Assembly (NCBI GenBank): GCA_947396885.1
Contig: OX377206.1
Location: forward strand, 48,591,631 to 48,655,630
Length of the DNA: 64,000 bases
Origin: Heligmosomoides polygyrus polygyrus
Lineage: Eukaryota; Nematoda; Chromadorea; Rhabditida; Heligmosomidae
Direction: 5' to 3'
A program made the translations under genes and the position numbers. The stretch's first letter is position 1. Every line of letters begins with the position of its first letter. The notes beneath the pieces are model-generated. The model made no database searches, was not told where the DNA came from, and saw only the letters and a list, made by a program, of their open reading frames with translations. Shown in pieces: positions 11,604-24,631 of this stretch.

Positions 11604-13143
11604 CGACGCACGTTGAACGACGTCTGCGGCACATCTTCTAAATCGCGACGCACGGGACGTCTTCTAAATCGCGACGCACGTTGGAAGATCTCTGCGGCAG
11701 GTCTTCTAAATCGCGACGCACGTTGAGCGACGTCTGCGACACCTATTCTAAACCGCGACGCACGTTGAACGACGTCTGCGGCACATCTTCTAAAGCGCGA
11801 CGCACGGGCACGTTTTCTAAATCGCGACGCACGTTGGACGACGTCTGCGGCACTTCTTTTAAATCCCGACGCACGTTGAACGACGTCTGCGGCACATCTT
11901 CTAAATCGCGACGCACGGGACGTCTTCTAAATCGCGACGCACGTTCGACGATGTCTGCGGCAGGTCTTCTGAATGCCGGCGCACGTTGAGCGACGTCTGC
12001 GGCACTTCTTTTAAATCCCTACGCAGGTTAAACGACGTCTGCGGCACATCTTCTAAATCGCGACGCACGGGCACGTCTTCTAAACCGCGGCGCACGTTGG
12101 ACGACGTTTGCGGCACGTCTTCTAAATGGCGACGCACGTTGGACGACGTCTTCGTCACGTCTTCTGAATGCCGACGAAGGTTGGACGACGTCTGCGACAC
12201 GTCTTCTAAATTGCGACGCACGTTGGACGACGTCTGCGGCACTTCTTTTAAATCCCGACGCAAGTTGGACGATGTCTGCGGCAGGTATTCTAAATCGCGA
12301 CGCACGTTGGACGACGTCTGCGGCACTTCTTTTAAATCCCGACGCACGTTGAACGACGTCTGCGGCACATCTTCTAAATCGCGACGCACGGGACGTCTTC
12401 TAAATCGCGACGCACGTTGAACGACGTCTGCGGCACATCTTCTAAATCGCGACGCACGGGACGTCTTCTAAATCGCGACGCACGTTGGAAGATCTCTGCG
12501 GCAGGTCTTCTAAATCGCGACGCACGTTGAGCGACGTCTGCGACACATATTCTAAACCGCGACGCACGTTGAACGACGTCTGCGGCACATCTTCTAAAGC
12601 GCGACGCACGGGCACGTTTTCTAAATCGCGACGCACGTTGGACGACGTCTGCGGCACTTCTTTTAAATCCCGACGCACGTTGAACGACGTCTGCGGCACA
12701 TCTTCTAAATCGCGACGCACGGGACGTCTTCTAAATCGCGACGCACGTTCGACGATGTCTGCGGCAGGTCTTCTGAATGCCGGCGCACGTTGAGCGACGT
12801 CTGCGGCACTTCTTTTAAATCCCTACGCAGGTTAAACGACGTCTGCGGCACATCTTCTAAATCGCGACGCACGGGCACGTCTTCTAAACCGCGGCGCACG
12901 TTGGACGACGTTTGCGGCACGTCTTCTAAATGGCGACGCACGTTGGACGACGTCTTCGTCACGTCTTCTGAATGCCGACGAAGGTTGGACGACGTCTGCG
13001 ACACGTCTTCTAAATTGCGACGCACGTTGGACGACGTCTGCGGCACTTCTTTTAAATCCCGACGCAAGTTGGACGATGTCTGCGGCAGGTATTCTAAATC
13101 GCGACGCACGTTGGACGACGTCTGCGGCACTTCTTTTAAATCC
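11604..13143. repeat. 804-bp-spaced duplication in A copy 2, second half
   Basis: Counterpart of 4,869-6,408 in the second A copy, with the same 68-bp shortfall. Confidence 0.8.
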
Positions 13144-13935
13144 CTACGCAGGTTGAACGACGTCTGCGGCACATCTTCTAAATCGCGACGCACGGGCACG
13201 TCTTCTAAATAGCAACGCACGTTGGACGATTTCTGCGGCAGGTCTTCTGAATGCCGGCGCACGTTGAGCGACGTCTGCGGCACATCTTCTAAATCGCGGC
13301 GCACGTTGAACGACGTCTGCGGCACATCTTCTAAATCGCGACGCACGGGCACGTCTTCTAAATAGCAAAGCACGTTGGACGATTTCTGCGGCAGGTCTTC
13401 TGAATGCCGGCGCACGTTGAGCGACGTCTGCGGCACATCTTCTAAATCGCGACGCACGTTGGACGACGTCTGCGGCACGTCTTCTGAATGCCGGCGCGGC
13501 GCAGGTTGGACGACGTCTGCGGCACATCTTCTAAACCGCGACGCACGTTGAACGATGTCTGGGGCACATCTTCTAAATCGCGACGCACGGGCACGTCTTC
13601 TAAATCGCGACGCACGTTGGAGACGTCTGCGGCACTTCTTTTAAATCCCGACGCACGTTGAACGACGTCTGCGGCACATCTTCTAAATCGCGACGCACGT
13701 TGGAGGATGTCTGCGGCACATCTTCTAAATCGCGACGCACGGGCACGTCTTCTAAATAGCAACGCACGTTGGACGATTTCTGCGGCAGGTCTTCTGAATG
13801 CCGGCGCACGTTGGACGACGTCTGCGGCACTTCTTTTAAATCCCGACGCACGTTGAACGACGTCTGCGGCACATCTTCTAAATCGCGACGCACGTTGGAG
13901 GATGTCTGCGGCAGGTCTTCTGAATGCCGGCGCAT

Positions 13936-15311
13936 GTTGGACGACGTCTACGGCACTTCTTTTAAATCCCTACGCAGGTTGAACGACGTCTTCGACACGT
14001 TTTCTAAAGCGCAACGCACGGGCACGTCTTCTAAATCGCGACGCACGTTGGACGATGTCTGCGGCAGGTCTTCTAAATCGCGACGCACGTTGGACGACGT
14101 CTGCGGCAGGTCTTCTAAATCGCGACGCACGTTGGACGATGTCTGCGGCACGACTTCTGAATGCCGGCGAAGGTTGGACGACGTCTGCGGCACTTCTTTT
14201 AAATCCCTACGCCGGTTGAAGGACGTCTTCTGCACGTCTTCTAAATCGCGACGAACGTTGGATGACGTCTGCGGCAGGTCTTCTGAATGCCGGCGCACGT
14301 TGAACGACGTCTGCGGCACACCTTCTAAATCACGACGCACGGGCACGTCTTCTAAATCGCGACGCACGTTGGACGATCTTTGCGGCAGGTCTTTTAAATC
14401 GCGACGCACCTTGAGCGACGTCTGCGGCACATCTTCTAAACCGCGACGCACGTTGGACGACGTCTACGGCACTTCTTTTAAATCCCTACGCAGGTTGAAC
14501 GACGTCTTCGACACGTCTTCTAAAGCGCAACGCACGGGCACGTCTTCTAAATCGCGACGCACGTTGGACGATCTTTGCGGCAGGTCTTTTAAATCGCGAC
14601 GCACCTTGAGCGACGTCTGCGGCACATCTTCTAAACCGCGACGCACGTTGTGCGACGTCTGCGGCACATCTTCTAAACCGCGACGCACGTTGAACGATGT
14701 CTGCGGCACATCTTCTAAATCGCGACGCACGTTGGAGGATGTCTGCGGCAGGTCTTCTGAATGCCGGCGCACGTTGGACGACGTCTACGGCACTTCTTTC
14801 AAATCCCTACGCAGGTTGAACGACGTCTTCGACACGTCTTCTAAAGCGCAACGCACGGGCACGTCTTCTAAATCGCGACGCACGTTGGACGATGTCTGCG
14901 GCAGGTCTTCTAATTCGCGACGCACGTTGGACGACGTCAGCGGCAGGTCTTCTAAATCGCGACGCACGTTGGACGATGTCTGCGGCACGACTTCTGAATG
15001 CCGGCGAAGGTTGGACGACGTCTGCGGCACGTCCTCTGAATGCCGGCGCACGTTGGACGACGTCTGCGGCACTTCTTTTAAATCCCTACGCAGGTTGAAG
15101 GACGTCTGCGGCACGTCTTCTAAATCGCGACGAACGTTGGACGATGTCTGCGGCACATATTCTAAACCGCGACGCACGTTGAACGACGTCTGCGGCACAT
15201 CTTCTAAAGCGCGACGCACGGGCACGTCTTCTAAATCGCGACGCACGTTGGACGATCTCTGCGGCAGGTCTTCTAAATCGCGACGCACGTTGAGCGACGT
15301 CTGCGGCACAT
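13936..15311. repeat. irregular mosaic between A copies
   Basis: After the A homology breaks near 13,991 the order of monomers is mixed: several TCTTCGACAC/AAAGCGCAAC junctions, paired AGGTCTTCTAAAT monomers, and rare variants such as CGTCAGCGG near 14,936 and TTGTGCGACG near 14,649. There is no frame-shifting monomer from 13,769 to about 15,420, which is why the window's longest open frame lies here. Confidence 0.7.
14335..14650. repeat. 195-bp-spaced local duplication
   Basis: 14,335-14,455 matches 14,530-14,650. Both contain the rare GATCTTTGCGG, AGGTCTTTTAAATC and CGCACCTTGAGC variants. The spacing of 195 equals four 42-bp monomers plus one 27-bp monomer. Confidence 0.8.
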
Positions 15312-17538
15312 CTTCTAAATCGCGACGCACGTTGGACGATCTCTGCGGCAGGTCTTCTGAATGCCGGCGCACGTTGGACGACGTCTACGGCACTTCTTTT
15401 AAATCCCTACGCAGGTTGAACGACGTCTCGACAAGTCTTCTAAATCGCGACGCACGTTGGACGATGTCTGCGGCGCGACTTCTGAATGACGGCGAAGGTT
15501 GTATGACGTCTGCGGCAGGTCTTCTGAATGCCGGCGCACGTTGAACGACGTCTGCGGCACACCTTCTAAATCACGACGCACGGGCACGTCTTCAAATCGC
15601 GACGCACGTTGGACGATCTCTGCGGCAGGTCTTCTAAATCGCGACTCACGTTGAGCGACGTCTGCGGCACATCTTCTAAACCGCGACGCACGTTGAGCGA
15701 CGTCTGCGGCACATCTTCTAAACCGCGACGCACGTTGAACGATGTCTGCGGCACATCTTCTAAATCGCGACGCACGTTGGAGGATGTCTGCGGCAGGTCT
15801 TCTGAATGCCGGCGCACGTTGGACGACGTCTACGGCACTTCTTTTAAATCCCTACGCAGGTTGAACGACGTCTTCGACACGTCTTCTAAAGCGCAACGCA
15901 CGGGCACGTCTTCTAAATCGCGACGCACGTTGGACGATGTCTGCGGCACGACTTCTGAATGCCGGCGAAGGTTGGATGACGTCTGCGGCAGGTCTTCTGA
16001 ATGCCGGCGCACGTTGAACGACGTCTGCGGCACACCTTCTAAATCACGACGCACGGGCACGTCTTCTAAATCGCGACGCACGTTGGACGATCTCTGCGGC
16101 ACGTCCTCTAAATGCCGGCGCACGTTGGACGACGTCTGCGGCACTTCTTTTAAATCCCTACGCAGGTTGAAGGACGTCTTCGGCACGTCTTCTAAATCGC
16201 GACGAACGTTGGACGATGTCTGCGGCACATCTTCTAAACCGCGACGCACGTTGAACGACGTCTGCGGCACATCTTCTAAAGCGCGACGCAAGGGCACGTT
16301 TTCTAAATCGCGACGCACGTTGGACGACGTCTGCGGCACTTCTTTTAAATCCCGACGCACGTTGAACGACGTCTGCGGCACATCTTCTAAATCGCGACGC
16401 ACGGGACGTCTTCTAAATCGCGACGCACGTTGAACGACGTCTGCGGCACATCTTCTGAATCGCGACGCACGGGACGTCTTCTAAATCGCGACGCACGTTG
16501 GAAGATCTCTGCGGCAGGTCTTCTAAATCGCGACGCACGTTGAGCGACGTCTGCGACACATATTCTAAACCGCGACGCACGTTGAACGACGTCTGCGGCA
16601 CATCTTCTAAAGCGCGACGCACGGGCACGTTTTCTAAATCGCGACGCACGTTGGACGACGTCTGCGGCACTTCTTTTAAATCCCGACGCACGTTGAACGA
16701 CGTCTGCGGCACATCTTCTAAATCGCGACGCACGGGACGTCTTCTAAATCGCGACGCACGTTCGACGATGTCTGCGGCAGGTCTTCTGAATGCCGGCGCA
16801 CGTTGAGCGACGTCTGCGGCACTTCTTTTAAATCCCTACGCAGGTTAAACGACGTCTGCGGCACATCTTCTAAATCGCGACGCACGGGCACGTCTTCTAA
16901 ACCGCGGCGCACGTTGGACGACGTTTGCGGCACGTCTTCTAAATGGCGACGCACGTTGGACGACGTCTTCGTCACGTCTTCTGAATGCCGACGAAGGTTG
17001 GACGACGTCTGCGACACGTCTTCTAAATTGCGACGCACGTTGGACGACGTCTGCGGCACTTCTTTTAAATCCCGACGCAAGTTGGACGATGTCTGCGGCA
17101 GGTATTCTAAATCGCGACGCACGTTGGACGACGTCTGCGGCACTTCTTTTAAATCCCTACGCAGGTTGAACGACGTCTGCGGCACATCTTCTAAATCGCG
17201 ACGCACGGGCACGTCTTCTAAATAGCAACGCACGTTGGACGATTTCTGCGGCAGGTCTTCTGAATGCCGGCGCACGTTGAGCGACGTCTGCGGCACATCT
17301 TCTAAATCGCGGCGCACGTTGAACGACGTCTGCGGCACATCTTCTAAATCGCGACGCACGGGCACGTCTTCTAAATAGCAAAGCACGTTGGACGATTTCT
17401 GCGGCAGGTCTTCTGAATGCCGGCGCACGTTGAGCGACGTCTGCGGCACATCTTCTAAATCGCGACGCACGTTGGACGACGTCTGCGGCACGTCTTCTGA
17501 ATGCCGGCGCGGCGCAGGTTGGACGACGTCTGCGGCAC
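15312..17538. repeat. truncated A-type copy
   Basis: It aligns with 1-430 (offset 15,268), then 550-1,500 (offset 15,227), then about 2,295-3,115 (offset 14,423). The last offset change is exactly 804, so this copy holds only one of the two 804-bp units. Homology to A ends near 17,539, just after a 47-bp monomer. Confidence 0.8.
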
Positions 17539-18780
17539 GTCTTCTGAATCCCGACGCACGTTGAGCGACGTCTGCGGCACATCTTCTAAATCGCGGCGCA
17601 CGTTGAACGACGTCTGCGGCACATCTTCTAAATCGCGACGCACGCGCACGTCTTCTAAATCGCGGCGCACGTTGGACGACGTTTGCGGCACGTCTTCTAA
17701 ATGGCGACGCACGTTGGACGATGTCTGCGGCACATCTTCTAAACAGCGACGCACGTTGAACGATATCTGCGGCACGACTTCTGAATGCCGGCGAAGGTTG
17801 GACTACGTCTTCGGCACGTCTTCTGAATGCCGGCGCAGGTTGGACGACGTCTGCGGCAGGTCTTCAGAATGCCGGCGCACGTTGAACGACGTCTGCGGCA
17901 CGTCTTCCAAATCGCGACGCACGTTGGGCGATGTCTGCGGCACGTCTTCTAAATCGCGACGCACGGGCACGTCTTCTAAATCGCGACGCACGTAGGACGA
18001 TGTCTGCGGCAGGTCTTCTGAATGCCGGCGCACGTTGAGCGACGTCTGCCTCACATCTTCTAAACCGCGACGCACGCTGAACGATGTCTGCGGCACATCT
18101 TCTAAAGCGCGACGCACGGGCACGTCTCCTAAATCGCGACGCACGTTGGACGACGTCTGCGTCACGACTTCTCAATGCCGGCGAAGGTTGGACGACGTCT
18201 GCGGCAGGTCTTCTGAATGCCGGCGCACGTTGAACGACGTCTGCGGCACATCTTCTAAACCGCGACGCACGTTGAACGATGTCTGCTACACATCTTCTAA
18301 AGCGCGACGCACGGGCACATCTTCTAAACCGCGACGCACGCTCAACGATGTCTGCGGCACATCTTCTAAACAGCGACGCACGTTGAACGATATCTGCGGC
18401 ACGACTTCTGAATGCCGGCGAAGGTTGGACGACGTCTTCGGCACGTCTTCTGAATGCCGGCGCAGGTTGGACGACGTCTGCGACACGTCTTCTAAATTGC
18501 GACGCACGTTGGACGACGTCTGCGGCACTTCTTTTAAATCCCGACGCAAGTTGGACGATGTCTGCGGCAGGTATTCTAAATCGCGACGCACGTTGGACGA
18601 CGTCTGCGGCACTTCTTTTAAATCCCTACGCAGGTTGAACGACGTCTGCGGCACATCTTCTAAATCGCGACGCACGGGCACGTCTTCTAAATAGCAACGC
18701 ACGTTGGACGATTTCTGCGGCAGGTCTTCTGAATGCCGGCGCACGTTGAGCGACGTCTGCGGCACATCTTCTAAATCGCG
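15854..18780. repeat. 2,927-bp higher-order repeat C, copy 1
   Basis: It matches 18,781-21,707 at an offset of 2,927. It combines A-type sequence up to 17,538 with a C-specific stretch of about 1.2 kb marked by CGCACGCGCACG, AAACAGCGACG, GATATCTGCGG, GTAGGACGATG, CTGCCTCACATC and CGTCTCCTAAAT. Confidence 0.85.
17501..17995 (+). other. ATG-initiated 164-codon frame of C repeats
   Basis: It uses the same 47-bp monomer ATG but continues into C-specific sequence (MPARRRLDDVCGTSSESRRT). It ends at TAG in CGCACGTAGGACG, a private substitution of the usual CGTTGGACG. Equivalent frames sit at 20,428-20,922, 22,440-22,934, 26,107-26,601 and 28,119-28,613, all with the same stop. Confidence 0.4.
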
Positions 18781-21707
18781 ACGCAGGTTGAACGACGTCT
18801 TCGACACGTCTTCTAAAGCGCAACGCACGGGCACGTCTTCTAAATCGCGACGCACGTTGGACGATGTCTGCGGCACGACTTCTGAATGCCGGCGAAGGTT
18901 GGATGACGTCTGCGGCAGGTCTTCTGAATGCCGGCGCACGTTGAACGACGTCTGCGGCACACCTTCTAAATCACGACGCACGGGCACGTCTTCTAAATCG
19001 CGACGCACGTTGGACGATCTCTGCGGCACGTCCTCTAAATGCCGGCGCACGTTGGACGACGTCTGCGGCACTTCTTTTAAATCCCTACGCAGGTTGAAGG
19101 ACGTCTTCGGCACGTCTTCTAAATCGCGACGAACGTTGGACGATGTCTGCGGCACATCTTCTAAACCGCGACGCACGTTGAACGACGTCTGCGGCACATC
19201 TTCTAAAGCGCGACGCAAGGGCACGTTTTCTAAATCGCGACGCACGTTGGACGACGTCTGCGGCACTTCTTTTAAATCCCGACGCACGTTGAACGACGTC
19301 TGCGGCACATCTTCTAAATCGCGACGCACGGGACGTCTTCTAAATCGCGACGCACGTTGAACGACGTCTGCGGCACATCTTCTAAATCGCGACGCACGGG
19401 ACGTCTTCTAAATCGCGACGCACGTTGGAAGATCTCTGCGGCAGGTCTTCTAAATCGCGACGCACGTTGAGCGACGTCTGCGACACATATTCTAAACCGC
19501 GACGCACGTTGAACGACGTCTGCGGCACATCTTCTAAAGCGCGACGCACGGGCACGTTTTCTAAATCGCGACGCACGTTGGACGACGTCTGCGGCACTTC
19601 TTTTAAATCCCGACGCACGTTGAACGACGTCTGCGGCACATCTTCTAAATCGCGACGCACGGGACGTCTTCTAAATCGCGACGCACGTTCGACGATGTCT
19701 GCGGCAGGTCTTCTGAATGCCGGCGCACGTTGAGCGACGTCTGCGGCACTTCTTTTAAATCCCTACGCAGGTTAAACGACGTCTGCGGCACATCTTCTAA
19801 ATCGCGACGCACGGGCACGTCTTCTAAACCGCGGCGCACGTTGGACGACGTTTGCGGCACGTCTTCTAAATGGCGACGCACGTTGGACGACGTCTTCGTC
19901 ACGTCTTCTGAATGCCGACGAAGGTTGGACGACGTCTGCGACACGTCTTCTAAATTGCGACGCACGTTGGACGACGTCTGCGGCACTTCTTTTAAATCCC
20001 GACGCAAGTTGGACGATGTCTGCGGCAGGTATTCTAAATCGCGACGCACGTTGGACGACGTCTGCGGCACTTCTTTTAAATCCCTACGCAGGTTGAACGA
20101 CGTCTGCGGCACATCTTCTAAATCGCGACGCACGGGCACGTCTTCTAAATAGCAACGCACGTTGGACGATTTCTGCGGCAGGTCTTCTGAATGCCGGCGC
20201 ACGTTGAGCGACGTCTGCGGCACATCTTCTAAATCGCGGCGCACGTTGAACGACGTCTGCGGCACATCTTCTAAATCGCGACGCACGGGCACGTCTTCTA
20301 AATAGCAAAGCACGTTGGACGATTTCTGCGGCAGGTCTTCTGAATGCCGGCGCACGTTGAGCGACGTCTGCGGCACATCTTCTAAATCGCGACGCACGTT
20401 GGACGACGTCTGCGGCACGTCTTCTGAATGCCGGCGCGGCGCAGGTTGGACGACGTCTGCGGCACGTCTTCTGAATCCCGACGCACGTTGAGCGACGTCT
20501 GCGGCACATCTTCTAAATCGCGGCGCACGTTGAACGACGTCTGCGGCACATCTTCTAAATCGCGACGCACGCGCACGTCTTCTAAATCGCGGCGCACGTT
20601 GGACGACGTTTGCGGCACGTCTTCTAAATGGCGACGCACGTTGGACGATGTCTGCGGCACATCTTCTAAACAGCGACGCACGTTGAACGATATCTGCGGC
20701 ACGACTTCTGAATGCCGGCGAAGGTTGGACTACGTCTTCGGCACGTCTTCTGAATGCCGGCGCAGGTTGGACGACGTCTGCGGCAGGTCTTCAGAATGCC
20801 GGCGCACGTTGAACGACGTCTGCGGCACGTCTTCCAAATCGCGACGCACGTTGGGCGATGTCTGCGGCACGTCTTCTAAATCGCGACGCACGGGCACGTC
20901 TTCTAAATCGCGACGCACGTAGGACGATGTCTGCGGCAGGTCTTCTGAATGCCGGCGCACGTTGAGCGACGTCTGCCTCACATCTTCTAAACCGCGACGC
21001 ACGCTGAACGATGTCTGCGGCACATCTTCTAAAGCGCGACGCACGGGCACGTCTCCTAAATCGCGACGCACGTTGGACGACGTCTGCGTCACGACTTCTC
21101 AATGCCGGCGAAGGTTGGACGACGTCTGCGGCAGGTCTTCTGAATGCCGGCGCACGTTGAACGACGTCTGCGGCACATCTTCTAAACCGCGACGCACGTT
21201 GAACGATGTCTGCTACACATCTTCTAAAGCGCGACGCACGGGCACATCTTCTAAACCGCGACGCACGCTCAACGATGTCTGCGGCACATCTTCTAAACAG
21301 CGACGCACGTTGAACGATATCTGCGGCACGACTTCTGAATGCCGGCGAAGGTTGGACGACGTCTTCGGCACGTCTTCTGAATGCCGGCGCAGGTTGGACG
21401 ACGTCTGCGACACGTCTTCTAAATTGCGACGCACGTTGGACGACGTCTGCGGCACTTCTTTTAAATCCCGACGCAAGTTGGACGATGTCTGCGGCAGGTA
21501 TTCTAAATCGCGACGCACGTTGGACGACGTCTGCGGCACTTCTTTTAAATCCCTACGCAGGTTGAACGACGTCTGCGGCACATCTTCTAAATCGCGACGC
21601 ACGGGCACGTCTTCTAAATAGCAACGCACGTTGGACGATTTCTGCGGCAGGTCTTCTGAATGCCGGCGCACGTTGAGCGACGTCTGCGGCACATCTTCTA
21701 AATCGCG
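18781..21707. repeat. 2,927-bp higher-order repeat C, copy 2
   Basis: Tandem copy of the preceding unit, including the private TGTCTGCTACACATC variant near 18,285 and 21,211. Its right part is also the beginning of the 5,679-bp super-repeat. Confidence 0.85.
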
Positions 21708-23761
21708 ACGCAGGTTGAACGACGTCTTCGACACGTCTTCTAAAGCGCAACGCACGGGCACGTCTTCTAAATCGCGACGCACGTTGGACGATGTCTGCGG
21801 CAGGTCTTCTAAATCGCGACGCACGGGCACGTCTTCTAAACCGCGGCGCACGTTGGACGACGTTTGCGGCACGTCTTCTAAATGGCGACGCACGTTGGAC
21901 GACGTCTTCGTCACGTCTTCTGAATGCCGACGAAGGTTGGACGACGTCTGCGACACGTCTTCTAAATTGCGACGCACGTTGGACGACGTCTGCGGCACTT
22001 CTTTTAAATCCCGACGCAAGTTGGACGATGTCTGCGGCAGGTATTCTAAATCGCGACGCACGTTGGACGACGTCTGCGGCACTTCTTTTAAATCCCTACG
22101 CAGGTTGAACGACGTCTGCGGCACATCTTCTAAATCGCGACGCACGGGCACGTCTTCTAAATAGCAACGCACGTTGGACGATTTCTGCGGCAGGTCTTCT
22201 GAATGCCGGCGCACGTTGAGCGACGTCTGCGGCACATCTTCTAAATCGCGGCGCACGTTGAACGACGTCTGCGGCACATCTTCTAAATCGCGACGCACGG
22301 GCACGTCTTCTAAATAGCAAAGCACGTTGGACGATTTCTGCGGCAGGTCTTCTGAATGCCGGCGCACGTTGAGCGACGTCTGCGGCACATCTTCTAAATC
22401 GCGACGCACGTTGGACGACGTCTGCGGCACGTCTTCTGAATGCCGGCGCGGCGCAGGTTGGACGACGTCTGCGGCACGTCTTCTGAATCCCGACGCACGT
22501 TGAGCGACGTCTGCGGCACATCTTCTAAATCGCGGCGTACGTTGAACGACGTCTGCGGCACATCTTCTAAATCGCGACGCACGCGCACGTCTTCTAAATC
22601 GCGGCGCACGTTGGACGACGTTTGCGGCACGTCTTCTAAATGGCGACGCACGTTGGACGATGTCTGCGGCACATCTTCTAAACAGCGACGCACGTTGAAC
22701 GATATCTGCGGCACGACTTCTGAATGCCGGCGAAGGTTGGACTACGTCTTCGGCACGTCTTCTGAATGCCGGCGCAGGTTGGACGACGTCTGCGGCAGGT
22801 CTTCAGAATGCCGGCGCACGTTGAACGACGTCTGCGGCACGTCTTCCAAATCGCGACGCACGTTGGGCGATGTCTGCGGCACGTCTTCTAAATCGCGACG
22901 CACGGGCACGTCTTCTAAATCGCGACGCACGTAGGACGATGTCTGCGGCAGGTCTTCTGAATGCCGGCGCACGTTGAGCGACGTCTGCCTCACATCTTCT
23001 AAACCGCGACGCACGCTGAACGATGTCTGCGGCACATCTTCTAAAGCGCGACGCACGGGCACGTCTCCTAAATCGCGACGCACGTTGGACGACGTCTGCG
23101 TCACGACTTCTCAATGCCGGCGAAGGTTGGACGACGTCTGCGGCAGGTCTTCTGAATGCCGGCGCACGTTGAACGACGTCTGCGGCACATCTTCTAAACC
23201 GCGACGCACGTTGAACGATGTCTGCGGCACATCTTCTAAAGCGCGACGCACGGGCACGTCTTCTAAATCGCGACGCACGTTGGACGACGTCTGCGGCACA
23301 TCTTCTAAACCGCGACGCACGCTCAACGATGTCTGCGGCACATCTTCTAAACAGCGACGCACGTTGAACGATATCTGCGGCACGACTTCTGAATGCCGGC
23401 GAAGGTTGGACGACGTCTTCGGCACGTCTTCTGAATGCCGGCGCAGGTTGGACGACGTCTGCGACACGTCTTCTAAATTGCGACGCACGTTGGACGACGT
23501 CTGCGGCACTTCTTTTAAATCCCGACGCAAGTTGGACGATGTCTGCGGCAGGTATTCTAAATCGCGACGCACGTTGGACGACGTCTGCGGCACTTCTTTT
23601 AAATCCCTACGCAGGTTGAACGACGTCTGCGGCACATCTTCTAAATCGCGACGCACGGGCACGTCTTCTAAATAGCAACGCACGTTGGACGATTTCTGCG
23701 GCAGGTCTTCTGAATGCCGGCGCACGTTGAGCGACGTCTGCGGCACATCTTCTAAATCGCG
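21708..23761. repeat. shortened C repeat, copy 3 (2,054 bp)
   Basis: It starts like the other C copies, but most of the A-type part is missing. The C-specific part begins at 22,440 and is one 42-bp monomer longer than in copy 2, with TGTCTGCGGCACATC instead of TGTCTGCTACACATC. It carries a private CGGCGTACG change near 22,536 that recurs near 28,215. Confidence 0.8.
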
Positions 23762-24631
23762 ACGCAGGTTGAACGACGTCTTCGACACGTCTTCTAAAGC
23801 GCAACGCACGGGCACGTCTTCTAAATCGCGACGCACGTTGGACGATGTCTGCGGCAGGTCTTCTAAATCGCGACGCACGTTGGACGACGTCTGCGGCAGG
23901 TCTTCTAAATCGCGACGCACGTTGGACGATGTCTGCGGCACGACTTCTGAATGCCGGCGAAGGTTGGACGACGTCTGCGGCACGTCCTCTGAATGCCGGC
24001 GCACGTTGGACGACGTCTGCGGCACTTCTTTTAAATCCCTACGCAGGTTGAAGGACGTCTTCGGCACGTCTTCTAAATCGCGACGAACGTTGGACGATAT
24101 CTGCGGCACATCTTCTAAACCGCGACGCACGATGAACGACGTCTGCGGCACATCTTCTAAAGCGCGACGCACGGGCACGTCTTCTAAATCGCGACGCACG
24201 TTGGACGATCTCTGCGGCAGGTCTTCTAAATCACGACGCACGGGCACGTCTTCTAAGTCGCGACGCACGTTGGACGACGTCTGCGGCACATCTTCTAAAC
24301 CGCGACGCACGTTGGACGATGTCTGCGGCACGACTTCTGAATGCCGGCGAAGGTTGGACGACGTCTGCGGCACGTCCTCTGAATGCCGGCGCACGTTGGA
24401 CGACGTCTGCGGCACTTCTTTTAAATCCCTACGCAGGTTGAAGGACGTCTTCGGCACGTCTTCTAAATCGCGACGAACGTTGGACGATGTCTGCGGCACA
24501 TCTTCTAAACCGCGACGCACGTTGAACGACGTCTGCGGCACATCTTCTAAAGCGCGACGCACGGGCACGTCTTCTAAATCGCGACGCACGTTGGACGATC
24601 TCTGCGGCAGGTCTTCTGAATGCCGGCGCAC
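23111..24631 (-). other. longest reverse open frame (506 codons), probably not a gene
   Basis: Composed of 14-residue units close to LEDVPQTSSNVRRD. It lies opposite two long forward frames at the same position, and no single strand is favoured across the window. The equivalent frame in the second super-repeat copy (28,790-30,073) is 79 codons shorter because of the 237-bp loss, which is in phase. The start codon is not ATG. Confidence 0.6.

Larger units (their letters stand above)
7201..13935. repeat. 6,735-bp higher-order repeat A, copy 2
   Basis: It matches copy 1 along its length. The open frames I compared are identical in residues and length, and private variants are shared, such as GACACCTATTC near 5,005 and 11,740. 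Homology with the left copy breaks near 13,991, where TCTTCGACAC replaces TCTCGACAAG. Confidence 0.9.
13769..15544 (+). other. longest open frame (591 codons), probably not a gene
   Basis: An uninterrupted forward frame made of 14-residue units close to RRTLDDVCGTSSKS, with 9-residue units where 27-bp monomers occur. It opens at TTG, not ATG, directly after a TAG-bearing monomer, and has no recognisable ribosome-binding or promoter context. It ends when a 41-bp monomer moves it into the LLNRDARW frame, which stops at TGA in TTGAAC. There is no signal peptide, membrane segment or known domain. Its length reflects the local absence of frame-shifting monomers. A low-complexity, Arg/Ser/Asp-rich repeat protein is the only coding alternative I can offer, and I doubt it. 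Confidence 0.6.

Noticed and set aside
14892..15098. Short ATG frames reading MSAAGLLNRDAR
   Set aside because: They arise wherever GATGTCTGCGG monomers occur in runs without TTGAAC; lengths are 60-105 codons and simply mark that composition.
13769..15544. Annotating the long open frames as protein-coding genes of a repeat protein
   Set aside because: They open at TTG or GTG, overlap equally long frames on the other strand, are ended by recurring frame-shifting monomers, and vary with repeat copy number. No start context, domain or splice signal is visible.
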